DNA of 64,000 bases, from the NCBI GenBank assembly GCA_027886185.1, contig WOAB01000109.1:9528501-9592500 (forward strand), written 5' to 3'. Below are positions 43,893 through 53,815 of the stretch, piece after piece (position 1 is the first letter of the stretch; every line of letters begins with the position of its first letter). The translations under genes and the position numbers were made by a program. The notes beneath the pieces are model-generated. The model did not search any database, was not told the DNA's origin, and was given only the letters and a program-made list of their open reading frames with translations. This DNA is from Rheum nobile (Eukaryota > Streptophyta > Magnoliopsida > Caryophyllales > Polygonaceae).

Positions 43893-45950
43893 TAAATTAG
43901 TCTGACAAGTACCTGCTTATATGCCTGTTTGAATGTGCTTCCTTTGAATCAACATGAAGTGTGATCTACTGAGCTGCAGGTTTTTGTGTTTCAGTATTGA
44001 AGAGCTGAAAACTTAAATGTTGTATATGTGCATTTATCAATGGAGATGAAGTGCGCCCTCCTCTTCCTGTGATAAGGGAAGCTCTCTATGGGTATGCACT
44101 GATTTTATTCTTGTCCTTTGTTTTAATGGTTTGAACAGTTATGCTGGACTATATTCTGTACTTCGTGATCTCTTATTGAATGTTTTGCCAACAGTATCGG
44201 AGGGGTATCGGATTGTTGAATGCTTTGCCACTACACCTTTGTTGAATGCTTTACCAATATAAGTTAATCTCATGCAGTGGAATAAATAATTTGAGAATTA
44301 GATGCATATTTTTGACTCTTTGATATCTTCAGGATAGCCTTTTAAAAATATTTATGGGTTTACATTCTCCTTGCTGGATGTAGAAAGTTCAGCAATGCTA
44401 TTTTCATCACTGACTTCACGACAAGAGTTCTACAAATTTATAGACCTAATCACAAGATTTAGTTTGTGAAATAATCATAGTGGTTTAACTTCTTCATGTA
44501 AATTTCTGACACTACATCTATTAATGAGCACTACCTTTATTTCTTTTTTATTTTTACTTTCCTCTAATTGGTATTTTTTAATTAAACAATCTTAATTTCA
44601 CTTTCAAATAAAATAATTATGTTCTCTTAAATTTCGCTTATTTACTATGTGTTTCTCTTGCTCATAGAGCATCTAGGCCTGGTTATGCACCCAGTGGATC
44701 AAGTTCTGTGGTTGCTTTCCGTAATTTTGATGACGAAATGAGACGGCCTGGTGTATGGGATGGAGAACAAGGTGGTACATATACTGCAGAGAAACCCCAA
44801 GACAATCTTGCTGCTATGTACAGGCCTCCATTTGCTTTGATGTACCAAGGGTCCTTTGAAAAGGTACTAGATTTCCTTTTAATCAGTGTATGTGTTATTG
44901 GTATATAGATTCTTATACAAGTGTGAGATGTTAACTTATTAAGGTTTTGCATACAAATCATATCTTATATCAATATTCTAGTATTGCTTTACTGGACAAA
45001 AAATGAACATACTCCAAATTTTCAGGAAAAAGTTGTTGCTTCTTCTGAGGATAAGTGGCTTCTTGTGAATTTGCAATCAAACAAGGAATTCAGTTCTCAT
45101 ATGGTAAAGTTTCCCTGTTTGTCCATGTTCCTTGGGAAAAAATAATCCTTTTTCCCAACTCACATACTTCTGGAAGAGGTTTGTTCATCACATGTTTTTA
45201 ATCTGCAGCTTAACCAGGATACGTGGGGAAATGAAGCTGTTGCTCAAACTATTAAATCCAATTTCATCTTTTGGCAGGTGATCAGATATTTCCATCCTTC
45301 ACTTCTGCACCAGTCAGTCTTTCGACAATGTTTCATATTTGACCAATGACTGATTTTATTGCACATGTCTTTCCATTTTGCTTTTCTTGACTTTTTTTGC
45401 GTATTCCCTATTCTGTTCTAGATTTTGATTAGCTGTAGTGATGTTAAATGGGTGCATACTAGCTGGTTTCACTTCAAGGTTTTTGGCTACTCTTTAACTT
45501 GTCTCCTTCAAGGTGTTCGTTATTTTACTAGCTTCGCGACATACATTTTCACTTTAAAGTTATGTCACTCCTAGTCACCCGACTCATCTCATATCTGTGA
45601 ATTTTCTATATCGTAGTACTTGGTATTTTGTTTTGTTATTATTTTGGACCCCCTTTGAAAAAACATATGACATACATCAGTCATGCTCATGCTATTGTAT
45701 CTCGGCTCTGTTTATGTGTAAACATATTATGCTATAAACTGTAAAATTCACTTAAATATGCTCATATATGTCATGCAACCATGCAGGTGTATGATGAAAC
45801 AATCGAGGGAAAGAAGGTTTGCACTTACTACAAAGTCGATTCTGTTCCTGCTGTCCTCATCATTGACCCTATAACAGGACAAAAAATGCGGTTATGGTCT
45901 GGAATGATACATCCTGATCGACTATTGGAGGTAACGTGTTTATTGTCATA
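43893..45950 (+). pseudogene. PUX7: Captured PUX7/UBXD7-type gene fragment, copy B (longest)
   Basis: It repeats copy A (offset 1362 bp) and then continues further into the donor gene. Exons: about 44045-44092, 44668-44862, 45026-45102 (KVVASSEDKWLLVNLQSNKE), 45209-45277 (LNQDTWGNEAVAQTIKSNFI then FWQ) and 45787-45930 (VYDETIEGKKVCTYYKVDSV, then LIIDPITGQKMRLWSGMIHP). All exons keep GT/AG borders and the frame looks open. The product would be the UAS domain without UBA and UBX domains. Intact PUX7 binds CDC48 through its UBX domain (family knowledge); the fragment lacks it. Confidence 0.85.
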
Positions 45951-46032
45951 AAAGTAACAAAGTATGGTGTTCATATTTGAAATTTTGAAGTCTTGTCCCG
46001 GCTAACATTAAGCATTATCTATATTTTGTAGG

Positions 46033-46376
46033 ATCTATGTACAAGCCTCCATTTGCTTTGATGTACCAAGGGTCCTTTGAAAAGGTACTAGATTTCCTTT
46101 TAATCAGTGTATGTGTTATTGGTATATAGATTCTTATACAAGTGTGAGATGTTAACTTATTAAGGTTTTGCATACAAATCATATCTTATATCAGTATTCT
46201 AGTATTGCTTTACCGGACAAAAAATGAACATATACTCCAAATTTCAGGCAAAAGTTGTTGCTGCTTCTGAGGATAAGTGGCTTCTTGTGAATTTGCAATC
46301 AAACAAGGAATTCAGTTCTCATATGGTAAAGTTTCCCTGTTTGTCCATGTTCCTTGGGAAAAAATAATCCTTTCTC
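46033..46376 (+). pseudogene. PUX7: Captured PUX7-type gene fragment, copy C (short)
   Basis: A 340 bp third copy covers YKPPFALMYQGSFEK, its intron, and the exon AKVVAASEDKWLLVNLQSNK. It has an in-frame acceptor sequence (GCAAAAGTT) that differs from copies A and B, so it may be closer to the donor gene or come from a separate capture. Confidence 0.8.
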
Positions 46377-46669
46377 TTTTCTCTTTAATCCGGGGAAGAT
46401 AAAATGGACTTTTTGGTCAAATAAGCTGGCAATATAAGGTTTCCTTGAAAGAATGTAGTGATCAGCACCTATATTTAGTTCATAACTTGCTTTTCTCCCA
46501 CTTAAATTATATGCTAGTGGTGCTAAAAACCTTTGTAGATTTTCCCTTTCATTCTCATCTTTTATGCGTCTCTAACATTTACATACATGCATCACATGCT
46601 TGCAGTCTTTATTCTCATCTTTTATCGCTGTGATTGAATCTTTTTGCAGATTTTTTTTGCAAAAAATTG

Positions 46670-47070
46670 GACTGTTTAGCCCGGATGTGGAAGAGATCCG
46701 GGCTAAAATGTCCAGTTTTTTTTGTTCAAACACAATGCTTTTTAGCCCGGACTTACCCAGATCCGGGCTAAAAACACACTTGTTCAGGCGGGCCTTAATA
46801 GGCCCGCCTCAACAACCGACACCCACCCAAAAAAAAAAAAAAAAAACACACTTGTTGAGGCGGGCCTTTATAGGCCCGCCTCAACAAGTCCCTCGTTTTG
46901 ACGCCGAAGTAAGGGACTTGTTGAGGCGGGCTTAGGAGGCCCGCCTCAATAAGGTCCTTTTAGAAGCGTATATTGCCCGCCTCAAAAAGGGTCCTTACTT
47001 GTTGCAGCCCCCGCAGTAGAGACGAACGGTGTACGCCTCAATAAGTGTCAAAAGGCCCGCCTCTAAAAGG
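46670..47070. repeat. Right subterminal palindrome array of the CACTA element
   Basis: Hairpins with GTTGAGGCGGGCC arms (46845-46890, 46918-46950), plus two palindromes with TTTAGCCCGGAT/ATCCGGGCTAAAA arms (46675-46715, 46740-46773). Confidence 0.8.
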
Positions 47071-48176
47071 GTTTTTTCCACTAGTGCAAGCGCAAGAGTA
47101 GAGTCCGGAAGGATACCGTTCCAATAGCAGAACTCGTTATTGTAACGTTATCCGATCCGTTAGCGGATCCTCGTCCTCACGTGTGTTCACCTCCAGCTTC
47201 ACAGAGTCCCGTCCTAGACACGGAGGAGGCGTTTGCCGAGACAGAGAGCTTGGACGACGTTGTTATGGAGGAGCCCGTCCCCCCTCCCGCACCCTAGGAG
47301 ACCGTCCCCCCTCCCGCACCCCAGGAGCCTGTCCCCCCTCCCGTACCCCAGGATGCTCCACCTGCCATAGAGGACCCCCCGTACGAGCTTGAGTTCCCTG
47401 ATGTGCTACGGAGCTTCACGACTCACGTTGCGCACCGGATTTGGCACGCTCCTCCTCCGCCTGTACCGTCCCTCGTACGACGTTTGAGGGCTTATACTCG
47501 TCTGGCCGAGTTCAGTGAGTGGAGTCCATACATTCCGGACGAGGTGGTTGAGGGTAGTTGGTATTGGCTGGTACAGCAGTCAGGGTTGGCCGCTCTCCGA
47601 GATTTTCAGTTTGCTAGGGTCGACCACATGCTGATATCAACGTTCGTCGAGAGGTGGAACCCTGAGACGAGCAGCTTTCATTTTCCGTGGGGCGAGATTA
47701 CGATCACGCTTCATGACGTGGAGAGGATTTTGGGACTGAGGATAGATGGGTTTTCATGCCGCGATCCTACAATTTCTATGGACGCCGACCCCAAGGAGAT
47801 TGACAAGGCGCTTAAGGCGTTGGGGGCGGAGATTTTCGGCTACATGTTCGGCGTTGGGGGTGAGATGCAGAGGGATGCCCTTAGAGGTCGGGTTTCGGCC
47901 TTTGATTTTGCTGAGCACCTGCTTCACATGATACGGGATGAGGACGAGGCCCACTCGATAGCGGCGGGATACCTATGGCACGTTCTCTCCTGCATCATTT
48001 TCGTGGACAAGTCCACGAACCAGCTGGTGGTGAAGATGCTGCCGTTATTCGTGGATTGGGACCGAGTGGTTGGCACGGCTTGGGGGACGAGGGTGCTTGC
48101 TTTATTGTATAGAAACCTTGGCGAGGCTTCCCGGGGAGAGGTAGCAGGCATAGCGGGGTGCACCTATCTGCTTCAG

Positions 48177-48266
48177 GTAAATGAACTTTATTTTCTATTT
48201 CGTTGCAGTAATTATTACATTATTTAAATTAATATTAACCAAACCTATTATTTATTTTGCATGTAG
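48177..48266 (+). other. Intron 2 of the PMD gene
   Basis: 90 bp, GTAAAT donor after LLQ and TGCATGTAG acceptor before MWIWMYF; both flanking frames are in phase 0. Confidence 0.7.
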
Positions 48267-49538
48267 ATGTGGATATGGATGTACTTTGTATATTTTTCGG
48301 GGAACCCTAACCCCCTCCCCGGAATGGGCGACGACGAGCGACGCGCTGCTCGGTATTATATCCAGCGCTCCATGCTGCGTGATATCGACACCAGTCGGAA
48401 TTACCGGTGTATTTTAGACGAGTATCGGCCCGAGGATGTAAGCACCCTAATGTTTTTATTACTTATTGGTCATCTATGATTAAATTGCTATTTTATTGTA
48501 CTTTTTTTTCGATTGAAGGTACATTGGACGCCCTATGGAAGTCTAGATTTTACTGGTTCTTATAGGGCGTCCACTTACCGAGGGACGATCGCGTTCATGG
48601 ACGTCGAGGAGCCGTACATGCCTGATCGGGCGGTGCGACAGTTTGGACGTCGGCAGAGCAGGCCATTGGATGTCATAGAGCCGTCGTCCGCTTCCTGACC
48701 AACCAGGTTTGTAGGGAAAGATACATATAAGCTTTCATTTGCTCGGGCATGCGACGGCTGGGAGCACCTCGACGAGCATTTGTGTCCATACATTTTGGAG
48801 AGCCCGAAGGCCGTCCCAGTGTGGGACGTGGACGAGGAGTACTTGGACTGGTATTTAAAGATCTCACATCCGTATGTGAGCCCCTCGTCATGAGTCCAGC
48901 CTCTTATTCGAGCTTCTCCTCCCGCTGTGGATGCTTACAGAGTACGTTTCTCCACAATCCTTATTGTAAATGTTTGCTTTGGTTATTTTTGACATTAATA
49001 TTGTTGTTTTACAGCGTTTGGCCATGGCGACAACATTCGCTCGGGAGATCACTCAGAGTGGGGGCGACGGTCCGGATTGGGACCATATGCTGGCCATTCT
49101 ATGCGGCGACGAGCTTCCTACAGCTGTACCGCTTATCCGCGCGTCGCAACTATTATCACAGTCGTCGGGTGGTGGTGACGAGTCGTCCTCAGCCGTAGAG
49201 AATCGAGTCCGAGCGGGGCGTGTCCCGTCCATATACGAGAGAGGAGAGTCTTCTAGGGCCGCGGCTGCGTCAAGCGATGACGATATGTAGCTTTTGACAT
49301 TATGACATTGTTTTATGTTTTGGCTTTGATTTTGTATTGACAGTATGGATTATGTACTGACATTTTGTGTATATATGGGTCGAGTTGGTGTTGACATTAT
49401 TGTTTATTTATTGATATTTTGGATTGGATTTCAGGTACAACCACATTTAGCACACAATACAGAAAAGAAAACATATTGATCATAAACTTAGAAAAAAATT
49501 AAAGAAAATATATGACACTGCTTTAGCGTCCGAAGAAA

Positions 49539-49841
49539 TTAGGATAGTCTCTGGTAAACGTTCGCTTCGTATGCACGTTGTAGAAGATCTTGATTTTTCT
49601 TAACAAGTTCTTGATTTTGCTTAACAAGATCTTGTCTTTCCTGCCATTGTTGTCGAATAACCGCGTGTGCCCTGTCCTCGTACATAGGATCAATCCACTC
49701 TCTGAAAATACACCCCAGTTTTGGGCATCCCCAATACCTCATTCCGTAGTTCCACTGCAAATCTCAAGTACAGACAACGGCTTTCAAATTACACTCGCAT
49801 AGCCTATCTGGGTTTGTTGATGATTCTGATGAAGATGCCAT
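49539..49841 (-). pseudogene. Small GRF-type zinc-finger protein with C-terminal coiled coil, in the PMD-MULE
   Basis: A 101-codon frame starts at the Met at 49841 (MASSSESSTNPDRLCECNLK). It shows a GRF-like zinc ribbon: CEC near residue 15, a Cys at residue 24, then GMRYWGCPKLGCIFREWIDP. The C-terminus is a heptad-like coiled coil (LVKQNQELVKKNQDLLQRAY). One TGA at 49764-49766 interrupts it at codon 26; CGA to TGA would explain it. It is convergent with the PMD gene, 248 bp apart. Small GRF-finger proteins of this layout are common in plant genomes and often sit in transposons; their role is unknown. Confidence 0.7.
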
Positions 49842-49900
49842 AATTTGTTGTAGGGTTTGGGTTTAGGGTACCATAAACCCCTTAATATAGCCTTGTTACA

Positions 49901-50190
49901 ACGGTAACTTGGTGGGCGCAACCAGGTTGCGCCCAAGAAGTTAGCGTAAAAAAACGGTAACTTGGTGGGCGTAACCAGGTTACACCCAAGAAGTTAACGT
50001 AAAAAAACGGTAACTTGGTGGGCGCAACCTGGTTGCGCCCAAGAAGTTAACGTAAAAAAACGGTAACTTTGTGGGCACAACCTGGTTGCGCCCAAGAAGT
50101 TAACGTAAAAAAATGATAACTTTGTGGGCACAACCTGGTTGCGCCCAAGAAGTTAACATTTTAACTTTGTGGGCGCAACCTGGTTACGCC
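49901..50190. repeat. 53 bp tandem array, five units plus a partial, each with a perfect hairpin
   Basis: Units start at 49901, 49954, 50007, 50060 and 50113. Each holds a palindrome with GGGCGCAACC and GGTTGCGCCC arms separated by one base, followed by AAGAAGTTAACGTAAAAAAA. One unit has compensating-like changes on both arms (GGGCGTAACC with GGTTACACCC). Confidence 0.9.
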
Positions 50191-50999
50191 CAAACTAGAG
50201 GGGGTTCATTTTAGGGTTTAGGGTTTTAGAGGGGGGTAATTTTCAAACTAAATCTTCAACAACATATAGAAATTTGTTTGGGAATATTTAAGTTTTCTCT
50301 GATGGTCCTTCTACAGAAGAGCTGCAGAAGCACATTAATTCTTCTTTAAATTCGCAATTCCCGTCTCATATATATTGATTATATAGGCTTAAACTTTACA
50401 CCTTAATGACCCTAAACGTACGTAGGAAACTCGAAGTCATTGATTTTGTAAAACGTATGTAGGGAACTTGGAGATTTGTCAAAGTAATGATTCAGTGTCT
50501 TTTCAGTTTCCATACGTGGATAGCGAGTTTTTCGAAACAAACTTGGACATCCCAAATACTGAACCCTAATGAATGCACCCTACCCACTAAAACCCTTCAT
50601 GAATCTCAAGTCGTGTATTGAGAAATTTTTACAACAAATAATTAATTAACTGAGACGTGACAAAATGGAGGATGAGGGGATCATAAGTACATTTTTGGTT
50701 ACGCCAAAAACTTCAAAATATTGAGGCAAAATATACATATTCAATGGAGGTTTAGGGTTGTGGTTAGGGTTTAGGGTTTCATAGAACACAGGTTTAGAAT
50801 AGATATAGGTTAATTGACCCTAAATCTCAAACTCTAATTGGACGCGGTGTGTAGAGGCGATTGAGCTCATAGGGTTTGACTCTTGTATTGAGAAATATGC
50901 AACTCATTGGTTTAGAAAAATATTCTGTCCATATGTTGATATTGGGATCTTTTCGGTGAAAATAAATCATATAGGCTTAAATTGTACACTTTAATGACC

Positions 51000-51215
51000 T
51001 TAAACCCTAAACCCTAAACCCTAACCCCTAAACCCCAAAAAACCCTATCCTAAACCCTCTCACAGCTAGTTGGGCGCAACGCCATTGCGCCCAAAGTAGA
51101 GGGAGTTCATATGGGTGGGCGCAACGCCGTTGCGCCCAAACTGGCTGGGATTAGTGTTCAGGGTTTAGGAGGGTTTGGGGGTTTGGGGTTTAGGGTTTAG
51201 GGTTTAGGGTTAATA
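51000..51215. repeat. Interstitial telomere-like repeats
   Basis: AACCCTAAACCCTAAACCCT occurs at 51001-51030, and TTTAGGGTTTAGGGTTTAGG at about 51188-51210 in the opposite orientation, with degenerate forms around. They surround two GGGCGCAAC palindromes. Confidence 0.8.
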
Positions 51216-52557
51216 TTCACACTAAACCTTCAACATTAGCTAGAGTTTTCCCACCAGCAACAGTAAACCCTATCCTAAGTACCGCTCCAACTGTCTTTGC
51301 CACCTCCACCGCCTTCACGAAAAAAACTTCAAAATATCGAGTCAATATATACCTATTCAAGATATTTTATTCGAAAAAAACTTCACGACCCTAAATACAA
51401 TACCCTAATGAATAGACCCTAACCAATAAAACCCTAAACCCCCAAAAAACCCTAAATCCTAAAGCCTCTCACAGCTAGTTGGGCGCAACGCCGTTGCGCC
51501 CAAACTAGAAGGGGTTCATATGGGTGGGCGCAACGTCGTTGCGCCCAACTGGTTGTGAGTAATTTATAGGTTTAGGGTGGTTTAGGGTTTAGGATTTAGG
51601 GGTTAGAGTTTAGGATTTCAGATGGATTGATGGATAGAGCTCATTTCACTTTACAACTTGAAAATTTGAACTCCATAATATCCTCCTTTTCTTCTTCTTG
51701 AACCAGCTTCAAGTAAGGGCCTTTTAATTTCTCCATACTCTCCAACTGTTCCACACCATTTCAGGATAAAATATTTAACTTCACAATTTCAAACATGTAC
51801 AATTTTACTTTACAGCTTGGAAAAGAAGTGGATTTACATCGACTAAACATATCCAACTCCATCTCGTTCCAACATTTGGATACCCTAAGTCCTAGGTCTA
51901 AAGAAATATATCACCGTTACCACCCATCCTTCTTTGGATAACGTAATCTTACATCCTATCCTGAAATGGTTGCTCCCATCCTTCAAAGTATCCGAACAAA
52001 TATTCTAAAGAAATATGTCACCGTTACCACCCATCCTATATTGTCGTAAATATTTTAATCAACTATATTATCGTAAATATTTTAATCAAAGTTCTAAACT
52101 ACAACAAAGTACTGTAAATTACTACATTTGAAATAAACTTTGTAGTAAATATATGTTTATCCCTAAATTATCAAGACCGGGTGCGTCATCCAAGTGCTCA
52201 ACTGGACTAAGTGTAGCATCCATCCTCGACAAAGACATTATCTTCAATGGATAATGTCTTTGTCAAGGAATAGTTGCATATATATAACAACAAGATGGAT
52301 AAATCCGAAGAAGTTACCGTTGTAAAACGGTAACTTTTTGGACGCAATCAAAATGCGTCCAATAAATTGTTTTTATAGCCTTTTTTTTAATATTTTTTTA
52401 AAAAAAAAATTAATATTTTTTTTTTATCGAACCCTAAAACGTAAACCGGTTTTTAATTAATTTTTCGAATTTCTCAAAACCGGATACCAGCTCTTGCGCC
52501 CAAAATGGGGTACGCCGCAAGAAATTGCGAGTGTAAAAAATAATCCCCTATAAATTC

Positions 52558-53021
52558 CCATCTGTAATAATTTAGGCGTTATTTACACGTACAAAAAGTT
52601 TCAAACAAACCTATAAATGCAGAGAGAGTTTCTCAGTTATCAGTGTGGTGGTCACACGGAGTAGAGTTGAGTACCATTCTAACTAATTCTGACAGATTGC
52701 TTAATAATTGCAGCAACATACATCAACCTAAATGACAACACAAATTATCAAGCTGTTGTACAGACCCTGATATAATTGTTGCATTGAATTTTAATCTCAT
52801 TTTCATATTAATTGCAATGTGAAAGCCAAAATTAGAACCGAATTTGAACCAAATAGTTGTTTGATGACAATATCAAATTAGACTCCTGCAAATTGTAAAC
52901 AAGATCTAAATTTGTGAGCCTAAATATGTCAGATATGTGTTTCTTGACCACACTTTTAACTTCAAATCCTGTGTCAATAAAAAAGCCAATTCAATTGACA
53001 TATTGTAGACGAAGAAGTAAA
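52558..53021. other. Intergenic spacer
   Basis: No gene recognised. There is a TATAAATG at about 52612, but no convincing frame follows it. Confidence 0.5.
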
Positions 53022-53815
53022 AAGGTAGATCCTATTTGCACCGGGGTGCAGGCGCCCTGACACACACCAACAGGCGCCCTGACACACACCAACAGGCGCC
53101 CTGACACACACCAACAGGCGCGCGACAGTGAGTGCCGCGCGACAGTGGATGCCGCGCGACGGTGGGTGCCGGCGTGGGTGTCGGCATGGGTGCCGGCAGT
53201 GAATGTCGGAGGTGACTGGCGGTGGATCGATCGAGTCGTACAAATTTTCGGGTTGAATTCGAGTCGGGTTTAGGTCGAAACGGGTTCTTCTTCGATATAT
53301 AAAAAATATTGAATTTTAAAATCGATTTTTCCCTACAAAATATTCCCTAATAGAGAATTGACAAACCCTTAAAAAAAATTAAACTAGTATCTAAAAAGAT
53401 TAAACTAATGGCTAAAAAGATTAAACTAATGGATACCCTACAAAATATTCCCTAATAGAGAATGGACAAACCCTACTCAAAAAGATTAAACTAGTGGCTA
53501 AAAAGATTAAACTAGTGACTAAAAAGATTAAAATAGTGGCTAAAAAAATTAAACTAGTGAGTACCCTACAAAATATTCCCTAATAGAGAATGGACAAACC
53601 CTTAAAAAAAGATTAAACTAGTGGCTAAAAAGATTAAACTAATGGCTAAAAATATCGAGTCAGGTTCAGGTCGAGTCGGGGACACCAGAGACACCCACCG
53701 AAGACACCGGAGACACACCGGCGGCCGGCACCGGCTACCGGCCGGCAGTGACTGCCGCGCGCCACTGACACGGTGCAAAAAGCACCGTGTCAGGGCGCAA
53801 AAAGCCTATCCCAGG
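53022..53815. repeat. Tandem-repeat-rich fold-back segment, possible small DNA transposon
   Basis: A 22 bp unit CAGGCGCCCTGACACACACC + AA repeats three times (53049-53114). The other end holds a perfect hairpin GACACGGTGC/GCACCGTGTC (53767-53791) followed by AGGGCGC. GCGCCCTGACAC at the left and its complement at the right form an inverted pair, and GC-rich sequence (GCAGTGA, GCCGCGCG) is mirrored inside. The middle (53331-53650) has three copies of a roughly 115 bp higher-order unit (ACAAAATATTCCCTAATAGA followed by 21 bp AAAAAGATTAAACTAGTGGC repeats). No target duplication could be fixed. Confidence 0.55.

Larger units (their letters stand above)
41384..47086. mobile_element. Non-autonomous CACTA element with captured PUX7-type gene fragments (Pack-CACTA)
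   Basis: Ends are perfect inverted repeats CACTAGTGGAAAAAACCC at 41384 and its complement ending at 47086, flanked by the 3 bp duplication CAA (41381-41383, 47087-47089); both are diagnostic for CACTA transposons. Subterminal regions (41440-41700, 46780-47070) carry arrays of TTGAGGCGGGCC...GGCCCGCCTCAA palindromes, plus TTTTAGCCCGGAT palindromes at 46670-46775, typical transposase-binding architecture. No TNPA/TNPD transposase is visible. The interior is host-gene sequence with introns: PUX7-like exons in two long copies and one short copy. It is inserted in exon 2 of the PMD gene. Confidence 0.95.
25139..49290 (+). pseudogene. Plant mobile domain (PMD-C) gene interrupted by nested transposons
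   Basis: Exons join in frame: 25139-25583; 41257-41383 plus 47090-48176 (one exon split by the CACTA element); 48267-48437; 48519-48941; 49015-49290. Together they make 843 codons including the stop. The N-terminal 150 residues are low-complexity Ala/Glu/Gly. A Pro run is encoded by the poly-C tract, then a repeat EEPVPPPAP precedes the domain. The PMD proper (47380-48700) reads WSPYIPDEVVEGSWYWLVQQ, TSSFHFPWGEITITLHDVER, ILGLRIDGFSC, WHVLSCIIFVDKSTNQL and MPDRAVRQFGRRQ, as in MAIN/MAIL1 and 'phosphatase 7 long form' proteins. Stops are TAG 47295-47297, TGA 48696-48698 and TGA 48891-48893, all compatible with C-to-T change. The C-terminus is Ser/Asp-rich. The family acts in silencing and development in Arabidopsis; a role here is unknown. 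Confidence 0.8.
24678..52548 (+). mobile_element. Mutator-like element carrying a plant-mobile-domain gene and a GRF-finger gene
   Basis: A perfect 9 bp direct repeat TATAAATTC flanks it (24669-24677, 52549-52557); 9 bp is the Mutator target-site length. Ends are inverted and start GGG: AATTTCTTGCGACGCACCCC at 24699 reappears as AATTTCTTGCGGCGTACCCC on the other strand at the right end. Nested insertions account for about 21 kb (25788-41166 and 41384-47086), leaving about 6.8 kb. Contents: PMD gene (plus), GRF gene (minus), palindrome arrays in both subterminal regions, and telomere-like repeats. No MULE transposase domain was found, so it would depend on another element. PMD genes are known to travel in plant transposons; this exact combination I do not recognise. 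Confidence 0.85.
49842..52548. repeat. Right subterminal region of the PMD-MULE: palindromes, tandem units and telomere-like repeats
   Basis: Contains a 53 bp tandem array (49901-50165), isolated palindromes with GGGCGCAAC/GTTGCGCCC arms at about 51073, 51117, 51480 and 51527, AACCCTAAA-type tracts (51000-51060, 51170-51215, 51420-51470, 51570-51620), and the right terminus from about 52490. No protein frame was found here. It is more than five times longer than the left subterminal region. Confidence 0.75.

Noticed and set aside
49901..50190. CRISPR-like regular repeats
   Set aside because: The unit is repeated in full with no unique spacers, no cas genes, and plant context.
51000..51215. 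Chromosome end or telomere
   Set aside because: Tracts are short, degenerate, in both orientations, and lie inside a transposon flanked by unique sequence.
53767..53815. Possible Helitron 3' end (hairpin near the segment border)
   Set aside because: The hairpin is not followed by CTRR at the expected distance and no matching TC 5' end or Rep/helicase was seen.
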